A stretch of DNA of 64,000 bases. Origin: Rutidosis leptorrhynchoides. Its lineage: Eukaryota > Streptophyta > Magnoliopsida > Asterales > Asteraceae. A model generated the notes under the pieces. It was not told the DNA's origin. It worked only from the letters and a program-made list of their open reading frames with translations, and searched no databases. The stretch covers positions 509,549,501 through 509,613,500 of the forward strand of contig NC_092336.1 in the NCBI RefSeq assembly GCF_046630445.1. Reading direction: 5' to 3'. How positions within the stretch are numbered: the first letter of the stretch is position 1; each line of letters starts with the position of its first letter. This document shows, piece by piece, positions 21,018 through 40,130 of the stretch. The position numbers and the translations under genes are program-made.

Positions 21018-22982
21018 GTGGGTGCTGGAACGGATAATGATAAAATGCAAGATAAAAGTTATGATGAAGAAGAAGCAGCACAAGAAGAAGTGATGGAAAA
21101 TCTTTCCAAAGAGTCAACCAGTATAATAGAGAAAGAAGAATATTTGGTTGAAAAAAATCAGAAAGAAAGAAGTGTGAATGTGGAAATGGAGACAGAAATT
21201 ATAAAAGATTTTAATGAAAAAATACAAACAACAGTTGAACAGCAGCATACTGTAATAGGTGTGAATGTGCTATTGAATAGTAAAGTAGTGGACAGTTTGT
21301 TTAAAAAAAGAAACGGTGATGAAGAAAAAACAGCAACAAAAAAAGAAATACCAAATGTTTCAGGAGAGTCAATAGACATGATTGGAATGGAGACTGAGAA
21401 AGAAAAAAATTTGGTTGAAAAGGCTGAGAAAGAAAAAAGTGTGAATGTTGAAACTGAGGCTCAAATGGTTGAAGATTGTAATGATAAAACAATTGATGAT
21501 GATGAAGAAAATACAAACGAAGTGGTTGCAAATATTTTGGGAGATCTGAAGAATGATAGTTTATTTCCAGGTGCAATAGATACAAAAATAAGTAGAGCAG
21601 GGGAAAAATTTGGAGAAGAAGGAGTTGTCAAAGAAGGGAAAAGAGAAGATGAAGAAAATAAAGGAGAAGAAAGAGAAAAAAGAACAATACGATTACCAGC
21701 TGTTTACAGATCACCTTTTAATAAAAAAGAGGTTGAAATCACAAAAAAAAGTTGAGAGGGGAATGTTAACTATTGCAAGATACTTCATGAGCTTTGGAGA
21801 AAAAGAAGGGTAATTTGATGAATAATTCATATCATATTTATCATATTTATTTATTTATTATTAGACAACAAATATCGTATTATAATATATTATATACAAT
21901 TTACAGGTCGTGTGTTTACTATAACAATAATGACGAGATAATAACAGACGAAGCAATGGCAACCTTAATGCACCGAGTGTACGTGGAATCAAGTGTGATA
22001 GACGTATGGGCAGGAATTCTAAACAGGCAAGAGATACATGCTGGAACAAACACCAAAAAATGATTGTTCATGCCAACATGTATAGTGGTAAGAAAAATTA
22101 ATAAATTGAACATATAGATAAAAAATTTATTGATGAAAAGAAAACTGAATGCTATCTAACATAATTATGAAAAAAAAAATATAGGCATCCGCTTATCTGA
22201 AACATGACAGAATACTCGATATACATAAAGATGATTTCAACACAAATGTGGAGGATTATCTGAAGGGAAGAAATTTGAATGAGGATATGAGAGGATATGA
22301 TCTGGTAAAAAATGAAACAAGTACATTATATGTTATCCTCATACGAGTGCTACTTATTTTTATTATAAAAACATACTGAAATGATAAATTGCAGGTAATA
22401 TTCCCGGTATGCAAATCAAATCACTTTTACCTGTTGTGCTTCAATCTTAACACTGGTGTTCTGGAGATTATCAACAATTCAGCAAAAAAAGAAAAATTGA
22501 AGACAAAGTATGGAAATGTTCCAAAAAGATTTGTAAGTACTATTTATGTAAGTACATATTGAAAAATCTATATAACTAATACGTCAATGTTAACTTAGGA
22601 GACCTCGTTGAAAGGATATCTAAAAAAGAAAGGTAACAAGGAAGCAGCTGAAAAGATTGGATCAGGTACAACAGAGCTACAAATGGCCTGGAGAACAAAT
22701 GACAATAAAATTGACTATGAGGTTTTCTTAATGCGACACATGGAAACATACAAAGGTGAATATCCATGGAACAGTGAGCTACCAACAGACGAGGAAATGC
22801 AGATTAAGTGTTTAAATGAACTGCGAGTAAGGTATGGAGTGAAGATATTGAGCGATGAAGAAAATATAAATTGGCCTGAGTTGGATGAAAGAATAAAAGA
22901 GTATGAAAAAAATCATGATGAAAAAACAAAGATGAAGAAGTTAAAAGAAGGGAGAGACAAGACCTTAAAAATGAAAATTTGA
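21018..22982 (+). pseudogene. Ulp1-like MULE gene, copy 2, 3' part with C48-like protease domain
   Basis: Continues the acidic exon (21018-21809) and adds exons 21907-22087, 22185-22304, 22395-22532 and 22599-22982. Segments match the C-terminal Ulp1/SENP-type domain of plant transposon proteins: YVESSVIDVWAGILN, then VIFPVCKSNHFYLLCF with the presumptive catalytic His (22,422-22,424). The expected acidic triad position reads Asn (IINNS, 22,473-22,475), and the expected nucleophile Cys before GVF reads Tyr (KIDYEVFLMRHMETY, 22,716-22,718). The tail (LNELRVRYGVKIL) matches the end of copy 1. Lesions: a frameshift at the A8 run near 21,733-21,740 and an in-frame TGA at 22,061-22,063. As read, the protein cannot be an active SUMO-type protease. 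The triad assignment rests on family motifs from memory. Confidence 0.65.
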
Positions 22983-23670
22983 CTGTTTTAGGAAGGAATG
23001 AATTGATGTAAGAGGAACCAATGTTTTATTATTCATATAATCTGAAACAACTAGTATGAATGTATGTAAATGTACCTGATGCATGAAATAAGAAGTATAA
23101 AAACATACGTGATGTATGAAAGTTGGAAGTGTTATATAAAAAATTGTTTGATAGATAAACGATAACCAAAAACGATAATTATTGATTAACAAAAACATTA
23201 AGTTAAGATACATATGATGTAAGATACATATAAAAAAAATACAATGCATGTAATGTATGTTAATATTTTAAAAATCATTACTCTGTATTAGTTACTCCGT
23301 AAAAAATATATTAAGATACATATGATGTTTATTAATGTAAATTGCACGTGACAAAATGGGTTTTTACACACAAAAATGTATATATATATTTAAATGCATG
23401 TGATGTATGTTATTGTACGTTAAATATATACAAAAACATTCATATAAAAATCTAAAGATAAAAGTATATATATTACAACATTTCACTAATAAATCAAAAA
23501 AAAAAAAAAAAAAAAACTTAAAAAAAAAGGAATGTTACTATGTATTAAACTGAATGATATAAAAAATATTTAGAATTATTGATAAAACTCAAAGTCTAAG
23601 TAAAAAACAAATAGTTCTTTAATCAGCAACATATTAAACTCGCATAACATGTACGTTAAAAAAAATGTGC
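22983..23670. other. Convergent intergenic spacer
   Basis: Between the 3' ends of the Ulp1-like and transposase genes. No coding signal. Palindromic motif copies lie near 23,210, 23,240 and 23,395, and a poly-A run at 23,497-23,517. Confidence 0.6.
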
Positions 23671-27536
<3,866 letters not shown>

Positions 27537-27890
27537 TGAATGAATTGAGGTAGACGACGCAGAATGAACTATAAAACGATCGATTGAAGATCAATAAATT
27601 GAAGGATGACGACGATGAAACAATGATTTCAATATGAAGGAAGAGAACGACGAATAATGAATCCAAAAAAAAAAAACAACTGAAAATTGAATTAACGGAT
27701 CAGTAATTTAAAAAATAATAAAACGAAAAAGAAAAATAAAAATATAAAAAGGAAAAAACAGAAATACCCTTACCTCTGTAAATTACCTTGAACGAAAAAT
27801 AAAATAAGGGAAGAAGGAAGAACGGCGGCGATGAGGGAAGGATAACAAGATCGACGACGTAGAGCTGCTTATCGCCGGACATACAGCTTA
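27537..27890 (-). promoter_or_regulatory. Probable 5' UTR of the transposase gene with an intron
   Basis: Reading on the minus strand, CAGAG|GTAAGG at about 27,774 and TTTTCAG at about 27,680 could bound a 5'-UTR intron. A leader ATG at 27,880-27,882 starts an unrelated frame. A TA array lies immediately upstream. Confidence 0.35.
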
Positions 27891-27898
27891 GCGCTGGT

Positions 27899-28031
<133 letters not shown>

Positions 28032-28255
28032 CGTATTCAAAAAAATTAACATTTATAGCGGTCTTTTTAAGTTTCGAACAGGGCTTCCAAAATTAACGAG
28101 ACGACCATGATGTTATACATGAATGTAGAAGAAACCGGTTAATATGCATCTAACAAAAAATGTTCTAACAACTCTAATTTTGTAGACCCTCCTTTTTTTG
28201 TTATAACAACTAGCTCGTAAGTTCTGTGGCCTAAAACGTTCTCATCCTTATATAT

Positions 28256-29768
<1,513 letters not shown>

Positions 29769-29778
29769 TATATATATA

Positions 29779-30477
29779 TATATAGGGGCAGGATCAATGG
29801 GGAAGTAACCAATCGGGGGGAAGCGGGGGGAAGCAAAAAAAAAAAAAATTTCGCTTTTTTTTTCGTTTTTTTTCCGGCATCAAGATCACACGAAAATTTG
29901 AACATTTAGAAGAGACACTTCATGATGAATGTTATTATTTAGGCGGGAAAACGATCGAAAAAATAACATTCAAGATAATATTGTTCGTGAAGAATATGAA
30001 CATTTTTTTTCACGTTTTGTGAAGTAAAATTTAGCCCGATTTAGAGTTTAGAGTTTAGGGTTTAGGGTTTAGGGTTTGGTGTTTTGGGTTTATTCCATAA
30101 ACCCAAAACACCAAACCCTAAACCCTAAACTCTAAACCGTTCGTGTTAAAAACTCAATATAAATCCTAAATCTAAACCCTAAATCTAAACCCTAAACCCT
30201 AAATTTCTAAACCCTAATATCTAAACCCTATAAACCCTAATATCTAAACCCTAATATCTAAACCCCAATAGCTAAAACCTCAAAATTATATATTACTTCT
30301 TCGAGCGTTTTCCCGCCAAAATAAAAACATTTATCACAAAGTGTCTCTACTAAATGTTCATATTTTCATCTCATCTATAATGTTCGTGAACAAAGTTTTA
30401 TCAAAAAACGAAAAAAAAAAAAAAAGTTTTTGCTTCCCCCGCTTCCCCCCGAATGGTTACTTCCCTCTTGATCCTAC

Positions 30478-30486
<9 letters not shown>
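29779..30486. mobile_element. Fold-back/MITE-like element C, inverted relative to A
   Basis: Termini GGCAGGATCAATGGGGAAGT and TTCCCTCTTGATCCTACCAC form an imperfect inverted repeat. The interior is close to the reverse complement of element A, including the central palindrome near 30,035-30,140 and CCCTAAA runs. Confidence 0.7.

Positions 30487-30560
<74 letters not shown>
30480..30560. repeat. (TA)n microsatellite
   Basis: About 80 bp of TA at the right border of element C. Confidence 0.95.
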
Positions 30561-30564
<4 letters not shown>

Positions 30565-31072
30565 TCATTAAATATACTCCGTATGTGTGTTTAAATCAAG
30601 GTCTATAGTTAAAAACTGTATGACATTATGTAACAATTATGCAATAGATGGAGAATTTATTAATATCGTGACTGCATTGCATGTGCAGGAGATCGAGACC
30701 TGCTAACAAACATTAAATTCCTCCAATCAAAATCATTCTTCTATCTGGGCCTAATTTTTTGAGTTTGCAAGTGTATACCGACCGACAGCTATTCAATTTT
30801 TTTATACGTACGTAGGTACGTGGAGAATGACGGTTCTGCGATCAATGTTTTATAAGTGGGCGGTAATTTGTAAACAAATTATAAAGAATGGCTCTCTTTA
30901 AAAAGACCCTATTAATTAAAAAATTATGCGTCCTATCTTTTAATTAGTGTTGTCATATACAACTTAAGTGATAGTTTATACAAAAAAAAAAAAAAAAAAT
31001 TCACAATAGTGAGGTCTAAAGACTTTTACACGGCTACTCCTAATGCCTTGGACTCGCAAGTGGGTATGGATG
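30561..31072. other. Noncoding, nothing recognised
   Basis: No ORF or repeat recognised apart from a short poly-A run near 30,981. It ends at the GATG flank of the CACTA-type element. Confidence 0.5.
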
Positions 31073-32067
31073 CACTACTACTAAAAAAAAAAAAGGGATT
31101 GCAAACCGGTTTTAAGAGCTTTCCAAACCGGTTTTAAAACCGGTTTCTATGGGTAGAGGTTTAGAAAGTGGAGACCGGTTTTAAAACCGGTTCAGAAATT
31201 AGACAATAGAAACCGGTTTTATTATAGAAACCTGTCTGGATTCTCAATTTTTTTTAAAAAAAATTGAGACCGCTAATCTTCATCTTCATGTTAGCTAATT
31301 AATCTTCATCTTAATAATCTTCATCTTAGCTAATCTTCATCCATTCAGTAATCAATCTTCTTCCTTTCGCTAATCGATCTTCATCTTCATCCTTTAAGTC
31401 GCTAATACAAAGAACACACAGATACTCATGTCTGGACTTTAAAACAAATAAAAATACACGAATCGAAAACAAATAAGCAAAATAAAACAAATAGACTTTG
31501 GGAATCGAACCTTTTTACACGAATCGAACGTGTTTATGAATCGAATCGAACCTGTTTACAAAGAATCAAAATAAAACAACGATGGCTAATAAAAATCGTT
31601 TACGATGGCTAATAAAAATCAAATCGAATCGAACCTGTTTAAGACGATGAACTTGAAAGAATTAATCGAACCTGTTTACGGCTTTATTTAACTCAATTGA
31701 GAGAATGGAATACGGAGGTTTCAACCCTTTTCAAGATAAGAATAAGAATAGATATGGAATGGAAAACAGGTGGCAATTAATTGGGTTAAGTTTCAACTTT
31801 TTCATATCCCTGCGTTTAAAAAAATTAAGTATGGAGACCGGTTTATCCAAAAAAAAAAAAAAAAAAAAGGTTTCGAAAGTCGGAACCGGTTTTTATGAAA
31901 AACCGGTTTGGAAAATATACTTTTGGAACTGATTTTTGGTAAAAACCGGTCTACTATTTCCGTGTTAAAAAAAACCGGTCTCGTTTACCTTTTGAAACCG
32001 GTTTTTTATTTTGGATTTAAAAAAGGGGTTTGGAAAAGGGGTTTGCATTCTCAAATTTGTAGTAGTG
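31073..32067. mobile_element. Non-autonomous CACTA-type DNA transposon (995 bp)
   Basis: The left terminus CACTACTAC is matched by GTAGTAGTG at the right terminus. The inverted similarity extends to a shared TGCAAACC block about 25 bp inside. GATG flanks both sides (31,069-31,072 and 32,068-32,071), consistent with a target duplication of 3-4 bp. Subterminal regions carry many AAACCGGTTT-type repeats in both orientations, as typical CACTA transposase-binding repeats do. No transposase ORF is present. Confidence 0.82.
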
Positions 32068-32722
32068 GATGACAAAATTAATTAAGTTATCCGTCATGTG
32101 ACTTGCGTGTGAGCTCATGTTATTTAGGTTGTTTTGTGTTCGTTTGAGCTAGAAAGTTAGTTTATTCTTTAGTTTGTTGTTTCGGGCTTCATTTTCTATT
32201 GAAAGTATTCCACTTTTGTTTTTATAAAAGTAATTTTCACAAAAAGAATATTATGTGACTTGCATGTGTGTCTATTTAACGATGTAGAATAATGAAATTT
32301 CAGTAGAAGGATCAACGTTGTACAATTTATAGAATGTGAGGGAAAATTGGTGTAATTTCTATGTCGTTGCTTGGAAACTATTCGCGAGATGAGTACATAC
32401 GTAAGTTAATGGGGTCGTATGCTTTCATTTGTATTCGTGCGAATATTGGCATATAACTTTCACGGATGAGTCTACAATGCGGTAGAATTGGCTAAGACTA
32501 ATAAACTAGCTAAGGCTAGTGGTGGTGTGTAGGTGGTTAAATACCTTGTGCATCTACCACGCTGGTAGTTGACTACAGATATGTTAGTTATGCAATAGCA
32601 AGTATTATCTTGTATACGTAGTATATACGTGTCTAGACATTGTTAATGGTAGAATGTTTATTTATCTTTCTCATTTAATTAAAAGTAAAATCATTACTCC
32701 TCGTGTTTTACACAAAAGTACA
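32068..32722. other. Noncoding, nothing recognised
   Basis: No long ORF or repeat recognised. Confidence 0.5.
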
Positions 32723-32831
32723 TTTTTTGAATTATTTCTTAATTTGTGTGTGTCATCCTTACGTATGGGTCATTGGGTCATGCTAATCTTCTTTGTATCG
32801 GTTCAATTATATCGGATGTCCCAGAAGAACT
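32723..32831 (-). pseudogene. U6 snRNA-like pseudogene
   Basis: On the minus strand the segment reads GGGACATCCGATATAATTG, then GATACAAAGAAGATTAGCAT, then AAGGATGACACACACAAAT, in the order of U6 snRNA. The highly conserved ACAGAGA region is altered to ACAAAGA. An insertion of about 10 bp (ACCCAATGACCC) sits just after the AGATTAGCATG box. The 3' end is A-rich. I see no upstream sequence element of the usual plant type. A dead copy. Confidence 0.75.
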
Positions 32832-33146
32832 TACATAAAATTATATTGATCGTCTTTTTTCTGAAACAAGTACACACACTTATCTAGCAACCTGCAAACA
32901 CACATATAGCTTATTTTAACTCACTATTCATTCTCCTTTACTTCGAAATCAAAAAGTGTGTTGTTGCACACTTAGTGACCCATAATACTACCCATGTAGA
33001 CACTACATGAGACATTGACAACACACATACATTTAGTGATAAATTATATACACCACAACATCATACAACTTTAAACACTAATAACACATTTTCTTTCAAA
33101 ATATCAACTTTAAATCTCAATCTAGTAAAAGAATCATCTTTTACTC

Positions 33147-33434
33147 ATGTGTGATTACTCAACTCAGATATGGAAGAAAGTTAAATCTAAGCTGATGTTT
33201 ACTAGTTCGACTTATGACATTCATGTTATTATTGAAAAACTGGTTGCATATCCGTGTACCAACAATATATGGAATGTTATAAACAGAATTGTACTTGCAA
33301 CCATTGTCTATTTCATATGGCAAGAAAGAAATAGTTGGTTATTCAAGAATAAAAAAGGTCTACTGAGGAATTATGTAAACCAATGGAGATCGTGTCAAGA
33401 ACAAGATGTTGACTTTAAAAGTCAAAGAATCTGA
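33147..33434 (+). pseudogene. LINE remnant: C-terminal RT-associated region
   Basis: The 95-codon frame resembles the C-terminus of plant non-LTR retrotransposon ORF2, downstream of the reverse transcriptase. Key segments are CDYSTQIWKKVKSKL, as in the zf-RVT zinc-binding domain, and VYFIWQERNSWLFKNKK, the usual IWxERNxRxF motif. It starts without a clear ATG context and nothing of the reverse transcriptase lies upstream, so it is a 5'-truncated copy. The following A/T-rich stretch to about 33,720 (CTCCTTTTATTGTGTTCTGA and on) could be its 3' UTR. A 30-bp direct duplication (CTTCGGCTATTTCGATTGTG) lies at 33,546-33,603. Confidence 0.6.
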
Positions 33435-33722
33435 TGCGGTCAAAAAAGCTGATGTGTTATGGGATCTAATGTCATTAATAAGAAATTTGCTAGTGCTTGA
33501 GTTGTTTGTTCGTTTTAGCCCTAACGTGTCATAAAAGATGGAACATCTTCGGCTATTTCGATTGTGTTCACTGAACAGCTTCGGCTATTTCGATTGTGTT
33601 CACTTGTTGTCTTTATTGGCTGAAATAATGTTTAGCGCGTAAAGCATGATTTTTTTTGTTGGAGTAAATGGTATATCCTGCTCCTTTTATTGTGTTCTGA
33701 TTAATATATATTCTCCTTAAAA

Positions 33723-34091
33723 ATAACTATATCATCTTATTCAGTCAATATTTATAACAATCATGACATCTAAACTTGAAGATTAAGACTTCAAGACCAA
33801 AATTCAGTTTTCAAGCTTTAAACGTCATAAACTTCACTTACTACCTTAAAACACCACCTACTAACCATAATCCACCCAAAATCGCCATTAATTAAACAAA
33901 CCTTAGATTACATAACAAAATAAAATTAGGAGTTTCTTACACAAATGTGAACGGAGAAGAAGATGATGTTCTATAGTTAAAGACAAGCCTCCTTCTTGCT
34001 TATTAGAACTCCAATTTGAGATGGTACACCATGAATTGATCAATTTCTCAAACCCTAGACTCCTTTCTTTTTCCTTCAAGTTAGTCATGGC
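33723..34091. other. Noncoding, nothing recognised
   Basis: AT-rich; no gene or repeat recognised. Confidence 0.5.
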
Positions 34092-34955
<864 letters not shown>

Positions 34956-37900
34956 GTCAGGACCTCTTTTCTACCAAAGTTCTTATATTTCAATTGCTAT
35001 TGAGAATGGGGAAATATCTGAAAACACCCCACTAAATGTTGGGCAAAATGAATTTACAAATAACACCCTTCTAATTTACACAAGTTAGCAAAAAATTAGC
35101 AAAATAAATATTTTTGTTTGACAATGTGCGCGGAGCGCTCCATAGGTGTGCGGAGGGCACCTATGCTGTAACAACCGTGATTTTTCCGTTACTTCTGTTA
35201 ACCTTCTGTTAGTTTATTTAACGGCGATTATTTAACTTTTATGCGTTTACGTGTATTAAATGCGTACTTGATCTTCGGAGGGTTTTAATAATTAATATGG
35301 GTTGATATTAATTCAAATAAATATTTCGGATAATGAAATACGATAAAAAAGATACGATTTTGGATAATAGCTTTTTGAGCAACGTAACGCTCGGGTTTAT
35401 TTTAATAATTAATTTTATTAATTATTAACTTTTTAAAATATTTAATTTTTTGGGTTTTTATTAAATTAAATAATTGGTTGCGTTTAACGATCGGGTTAGC
35501 GTTCCGGGCCTTCGGTACGACTAAACGGCACTTAAAACGGACCACGATTACACGGGATTGCAAAACGAGAGCCCGGGGATACCCCATGGGGCCCATTCGG
35601 CCGACCCCTCCCCTCTTCCCCTTATATTTTAATTTTTGCAAGTTAAGGGACTTATTTGTATTTAGTATTAATTAAACCCTAATATAAATACATGTAGTAA
35701 ACCTAAATTTGGCATAAACCCTCACAAAAAGAAATCACCAGGCGACTGCTCTCTTCTCCCCTGCCCATTCGTCGATCACCATCACCATACCATCACCTTC
35801 AATTTTCAATTTTTGATTAAACCTCAAGAACAAACGTTGCAGTTCTCGATCTCCTCTACGCGTTGATATAATTCTTTTCGCTATCAAAGGTATAATTGCA
35901 TGAACCCTAATTCTTAAAATCTGATTTTCATGTGAGTTTCATAGTTATGTTGTCAATTACTCAAGTCTATACGCGTACGTGTTAATTGTAATCGTTATTT
36001 TGATTGTTTGATGCGCTAGGGTTTAAAAACGAATTTGTATTTACTTGATCAGAAAAATTAAGTTTTTCAAATGCTAATTATTATATTATAATCAGATTCT
36101 TTGCGAAAAACTATTGAGTTTAGGCTTTGGATTTGCTTGATTTCGTTTCCGTATGATTAAGTTATGTCGATTTGAATTATCGTTGTGTTTTTGTTGCTTG
36201 ATCAGAAAACTGGTATTGATAGACAACGAATTGGCATGTGAGACTTATACCACTGGAAAGATAATTTAAAAACACTCAATTTAGACTAGGATATCATGTC
36301 GTTTGCTTATGTATAGCCCGAGATATGCTAGAATTAGTGCAAAAGTAGTTTTATACAGCACTTGCATGAAAATAACCTTGTATGATAAAATGTGTTAACT
36401 TTTGTGATTAAAGCTTTGAATATTTGAAAATTAAACAAAAAGTAATTCATCTTTCATGTGGATATCATAGGCTAATTGTGTCTAGATCTTCGGATAATCA
36501 TATGCGAATGTGACTGACTAAATGAGAATCGAATCTGTAAATTGATCACGGTTTTGTACTCTGTGGATTATGTGAATTGTTTGAGAATGTATGCTTCTGG
36601 GAAATAAAACTTAACATGATATGTGACTTATTGTTAGTTTATGTCAATCTCTGAAACCTTATGCATTGGGCACAATAGAGCCATACTTTATGCGAATTCT
36701 GATTTGAGCTGAAAACTGAATGTTCAACTTGCACGAAAAACTGTACAAATTGGCTAAACAAAAGTTGCTAGATTTTTGATATGTGTTACTTTGATTCGTC
36801 CTTGAACTATGGACACTAGTCTTGTATCAATTTCATGTTCCTAACTCCGGTTATAGCCAAAATGAAATCAGTGCGCGGTCAGAAACTGACTTGGCAAACT
36901 CCAAATGTATCCCTTCTGATTCCTAACTTTTAATTGTCGTATGAGTCCCTGGCCAGACTTTTTGGAATCGATTTTAGGTATATTTATTATCTGGATTTTT
37001 CCATGTTTATGTGAATTTTGTACTATGAGATAATATGCTAAGTATGCTACGTGTTCATGGATTTGGTGCACAACGATAAACTGAAATTGTGAAAATGATT
37101 ATTCATGACCTAAAACGTATTGTATGATTTAGGTTTGATATGTTGACCAATATTTGACATGAACCTACTAATGTTGACTTTAGTTGACCACATTGACCAA
37201 GTTTGACTTTCGGTTTGACTTCAGTTGACTTTGTTTGACTTGCATGATATAGTTGACTTTTACTTTAAATCGCGTCGAGTCAAGCAATAAGACAACGTAT
37301 GCTATGAAACCACACTTGTTTAAGATACATATATTGACCAACCCAAATACATATACTTAGGTTACATTACTCGGGTCTGAACCGTACGAGTCGTTTGTCT
37401 TTCATTCCGAGCTTTATTCAAAGGTGAGTCTACAGTCCCGCTTTTTACATGTTTTCAGGGATGAGAATACATGCTGTTATATTTACATTTTCAATTACTT
37501 TTATATTGACATGAGTACTACACATATGCATACTGAGTTTGTACAAAAAGCCTCTAGCTTGAATGTTTTTAATACCATCGGTGTAAGCACAATTTAGATG
37601 GACGGATCCGTTAGGTTGACAACCTCACCCACTATAAAAGCAGTGGTGCATTTATTTTGAACATTAGATACACTCGTACAGGTGTATAACATTTTAGGAG
37701 GTAAAGGCGGGTATAGTGGCATCTATACTCGGGTTAATGCTAGTATTCAGGTGCTCGGTGCATGCAGCGATAGAATCTCGTGGTCAAGGAAATTAAACTA
37801 TTTTTCTGATAACTGTTTTTCAGTGTAACAGACTGAAACCCGGGCTAGTTGAAAGTTACCTATTTTGCCCTTAGAGTTTGTGCTTAGTCTTAAGTGCTTT

Positions 37901-38494
37901 TATTTTAATTATTTTATTAGTGTTTTATTATAATTGTGTTGTGACCAGTTTGTGACAAGAGTCCCAGAACAGGTTGGTTTATTTAATTTGGAATCCGTTA
38001 GGACCGCCTAAGGAGATATGAAAGGTTATTAGATTAGATAACTGGTAAATACCCGTGTGTTATGGAGTATGGGTTTTAATACCCACTTAAGAGTGTAAAC
38101 TGCTTCTATCTTCTCATTTCTAGACTTTTCTCAAACAAGTACGTACCAAACTTCATCTCATCTCAAACCCTAATTAATCCAAGCTAGAAATTGGATTGTA
38201 AGCCTTTAAGGATTGATTCTTATCATATTTATGATCATTAATCCAGGTTTGTTTGTATAGATTCGTGGCTTAATTCCTAGATATTGGGTTTGAGGTGTAA
38301 AATGAGTTTTAGGCATTTTTGAGCTTGAATCTTCATGTTTTGTGTTTGTTATGCTTAATTGATGTTAGAAATTGGTTGTATATATGTTTAGTAACTTTCT
38401 TGTGCTTAAAATTTGGTCAAAAACATTTAGAAATCGAGTTTTTGGGGAAAAAATCGCAAAATCAGCGATCTTGTTCGAAACCAGTTGATACAGT

Positions 38495-38702
38495 ATTTTG
38501 CTACAGTATTTTGCTACAGTATACAGTGTCACTATTTGCTACAGTAGCCGAGTTGCTACATTGTCGCTATTTGCTACAGTACCGAGTTGCTACAGTGTCA
38601 CTATTTGCTACATTCCCCGAGTTGCTACAGTGTCACTATTTGCTACAGTACCGAGTTGCTACAGTGTCCCTATTTGCTACAGTACCGAGTTGCTACAGTA
38701 CC
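38495..38702 (+). repeat. Tandem array of TTGCTACAGT units in R2 5' LTR
   Basis: Units of about 33 bp (GAGTTGCTACAGTGTCACTA, then TTTGCTACAGTACC), about five to six copies. Confidence 0.85.
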
Positions 38703-39697
38703 TTTTTTGATGAATAAACTATCGTTAGAATCGTAATAAAGAATACTTTTCAATGGTGAACTTTTACAAAACTAGATCAAACTGTTTTTGGGCCGAAAAA
38801 GGAGTTTTAGTGTGTATGTCGTGTTTTACACGCACCTGTATGCCATTATTGAGTGGAGTCATGATGTAGACTCATAAAATTATGAATATATGGTGTTTTG
38901 ACCTAGTTAATCGTATGAAATAATTATATTATTTATTGGATATGTATATTAACTTTGTTTGTGTTGTTCTCAGGTTATAAGGACAAGGAGGAAGCTCAGA
39001 AATAATAACTGAGCAGTTGCTGGTAATTGGTGAGTGGGTATATCTCCAGATAGAGTTTAAGTAGCATATCATGCTACTGTGGTTGACTCTTTTACCATGC
39101 ATAGTGTAGAAATTTCCATGTTAGAATAGTATAGTATGCCTGATGTTGTATGTGAATTATGTGTACACTGTGTGAATGGCACCAGTCGGGCCTAGGGAGA
39201 CTGGGACTCGAGACCGTGCCTAGGAGAGGTTAGAGTCCGTATGAGGTCAACCGTGCCTAGGGGAGGTTGGGTCCATAGGCTACTGATTGTAGAGTATAGT
39301 GTGAACGATGCATCCCCTGCATCTGGATAACTATACTGTGAATTGAGTAGCAGGGACTATCGGTAGACTCAAGTCCGATCAGCTAGGAGTCGTGTGCTCG
39401 TACAAGCCGCCGATCCTCGTATTGTCTTATTGTATGCTAGTTGGTAGTTAGCATGTGTTGTTGTTAGTATATAGCTTGTGTGTGACTTAAGCTATATCTG
39501 TTAGATAGATTCCATTCACTTAGCGGTGCGCTAATCCCCCACATATTCTCCCCTTGCAGGTTTAGGTACTGCTAGTCGGGATGGGTGCTGATGCAGAAGA
39601 CATGTTTGACAACCCTACTCTGATGTGGACTTTTGTTTAAATCATGTTTTGTAATAACGTAACATCGTTGTGTAAACTTAAACTTAATTACTCAGAT

Positions 39698-40043
39698 TAA
39701 TGTAATACCACAACAACAACAACAACAATACCCAATCCCATATAAGTGGGGTATGGGGGAGGTGGGATGTAGACAATCCTTCCTCTATCCTAAAATAAAG
39801 AGAAATCATTTCTCCACCCCGAGTTAAACACTCACAAGAGCGGAGAAAGTCATCCCTCTCTCTATTCGACGGGTAAAGAGATTGCTTTCAAGGGGACCTC
39901 CGGCCATGAAGAATGATGAAAAAAAAAGCATGTGATAAATAAATAAATATATAAAAATAGTAATAATAAATAAGAAAATATAAAATAAACTAAGCAGAGA
40001 CGCCATGAAAAAGGTAGAATCAAATTTTCATAGGTAATGTAAT
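39698..40043 (-). mobile_element. 328-bp retroposon (SINE- or RTE-tail-like) in R2 5' LTR
   Basis: The insert 39,707-40,034 is flanked by TAATGTAAT (39,698-39,706 and 40,035-40,043) and is absent from the 3' LTR. On the minus strand it ends GGGATTGGGTATTGTTGTTG with a (TTG)n tail, the 3' end typical of plant RTE LINEs and of Au-like SINEs that borrow their machinery. No tRNA-like head was recognised, so SINE versus truncated LINE is open. Confidence 0.75.
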
Positions 40044-40118
40044 GACGCGACTTATAGTGTGTTTGTTAATAAAGTCTTCCGTTGTGTTTATAAAAAAAAA
40101 ATTGCCGGTGTTACAAGT

Positions 40119-40130
40119 TGGTATCAGAGC
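40119..40130 (+). promoter_or_regulatory. R2 primer binding site
   Basis: TGGTATCAGAGC, initiator tRNA-Met type, three bases after the LTR. Confidence 0.9.

Larger units (their letters stand above)
37824..40115 (+). repeat. R2 5' LTR
   Basis: 2,292 bp including a 328-bp retroposon and its 9-bp duplication. It contains the GTTGCTACAGT tandem array. Confidence 0.93.

Noticed and set aside
35478-35675. ORFs on both strands near 35,402-35,675
   Set aside because: Overlapping shadows in the GC-richer part of the R4 LTR; no domain.
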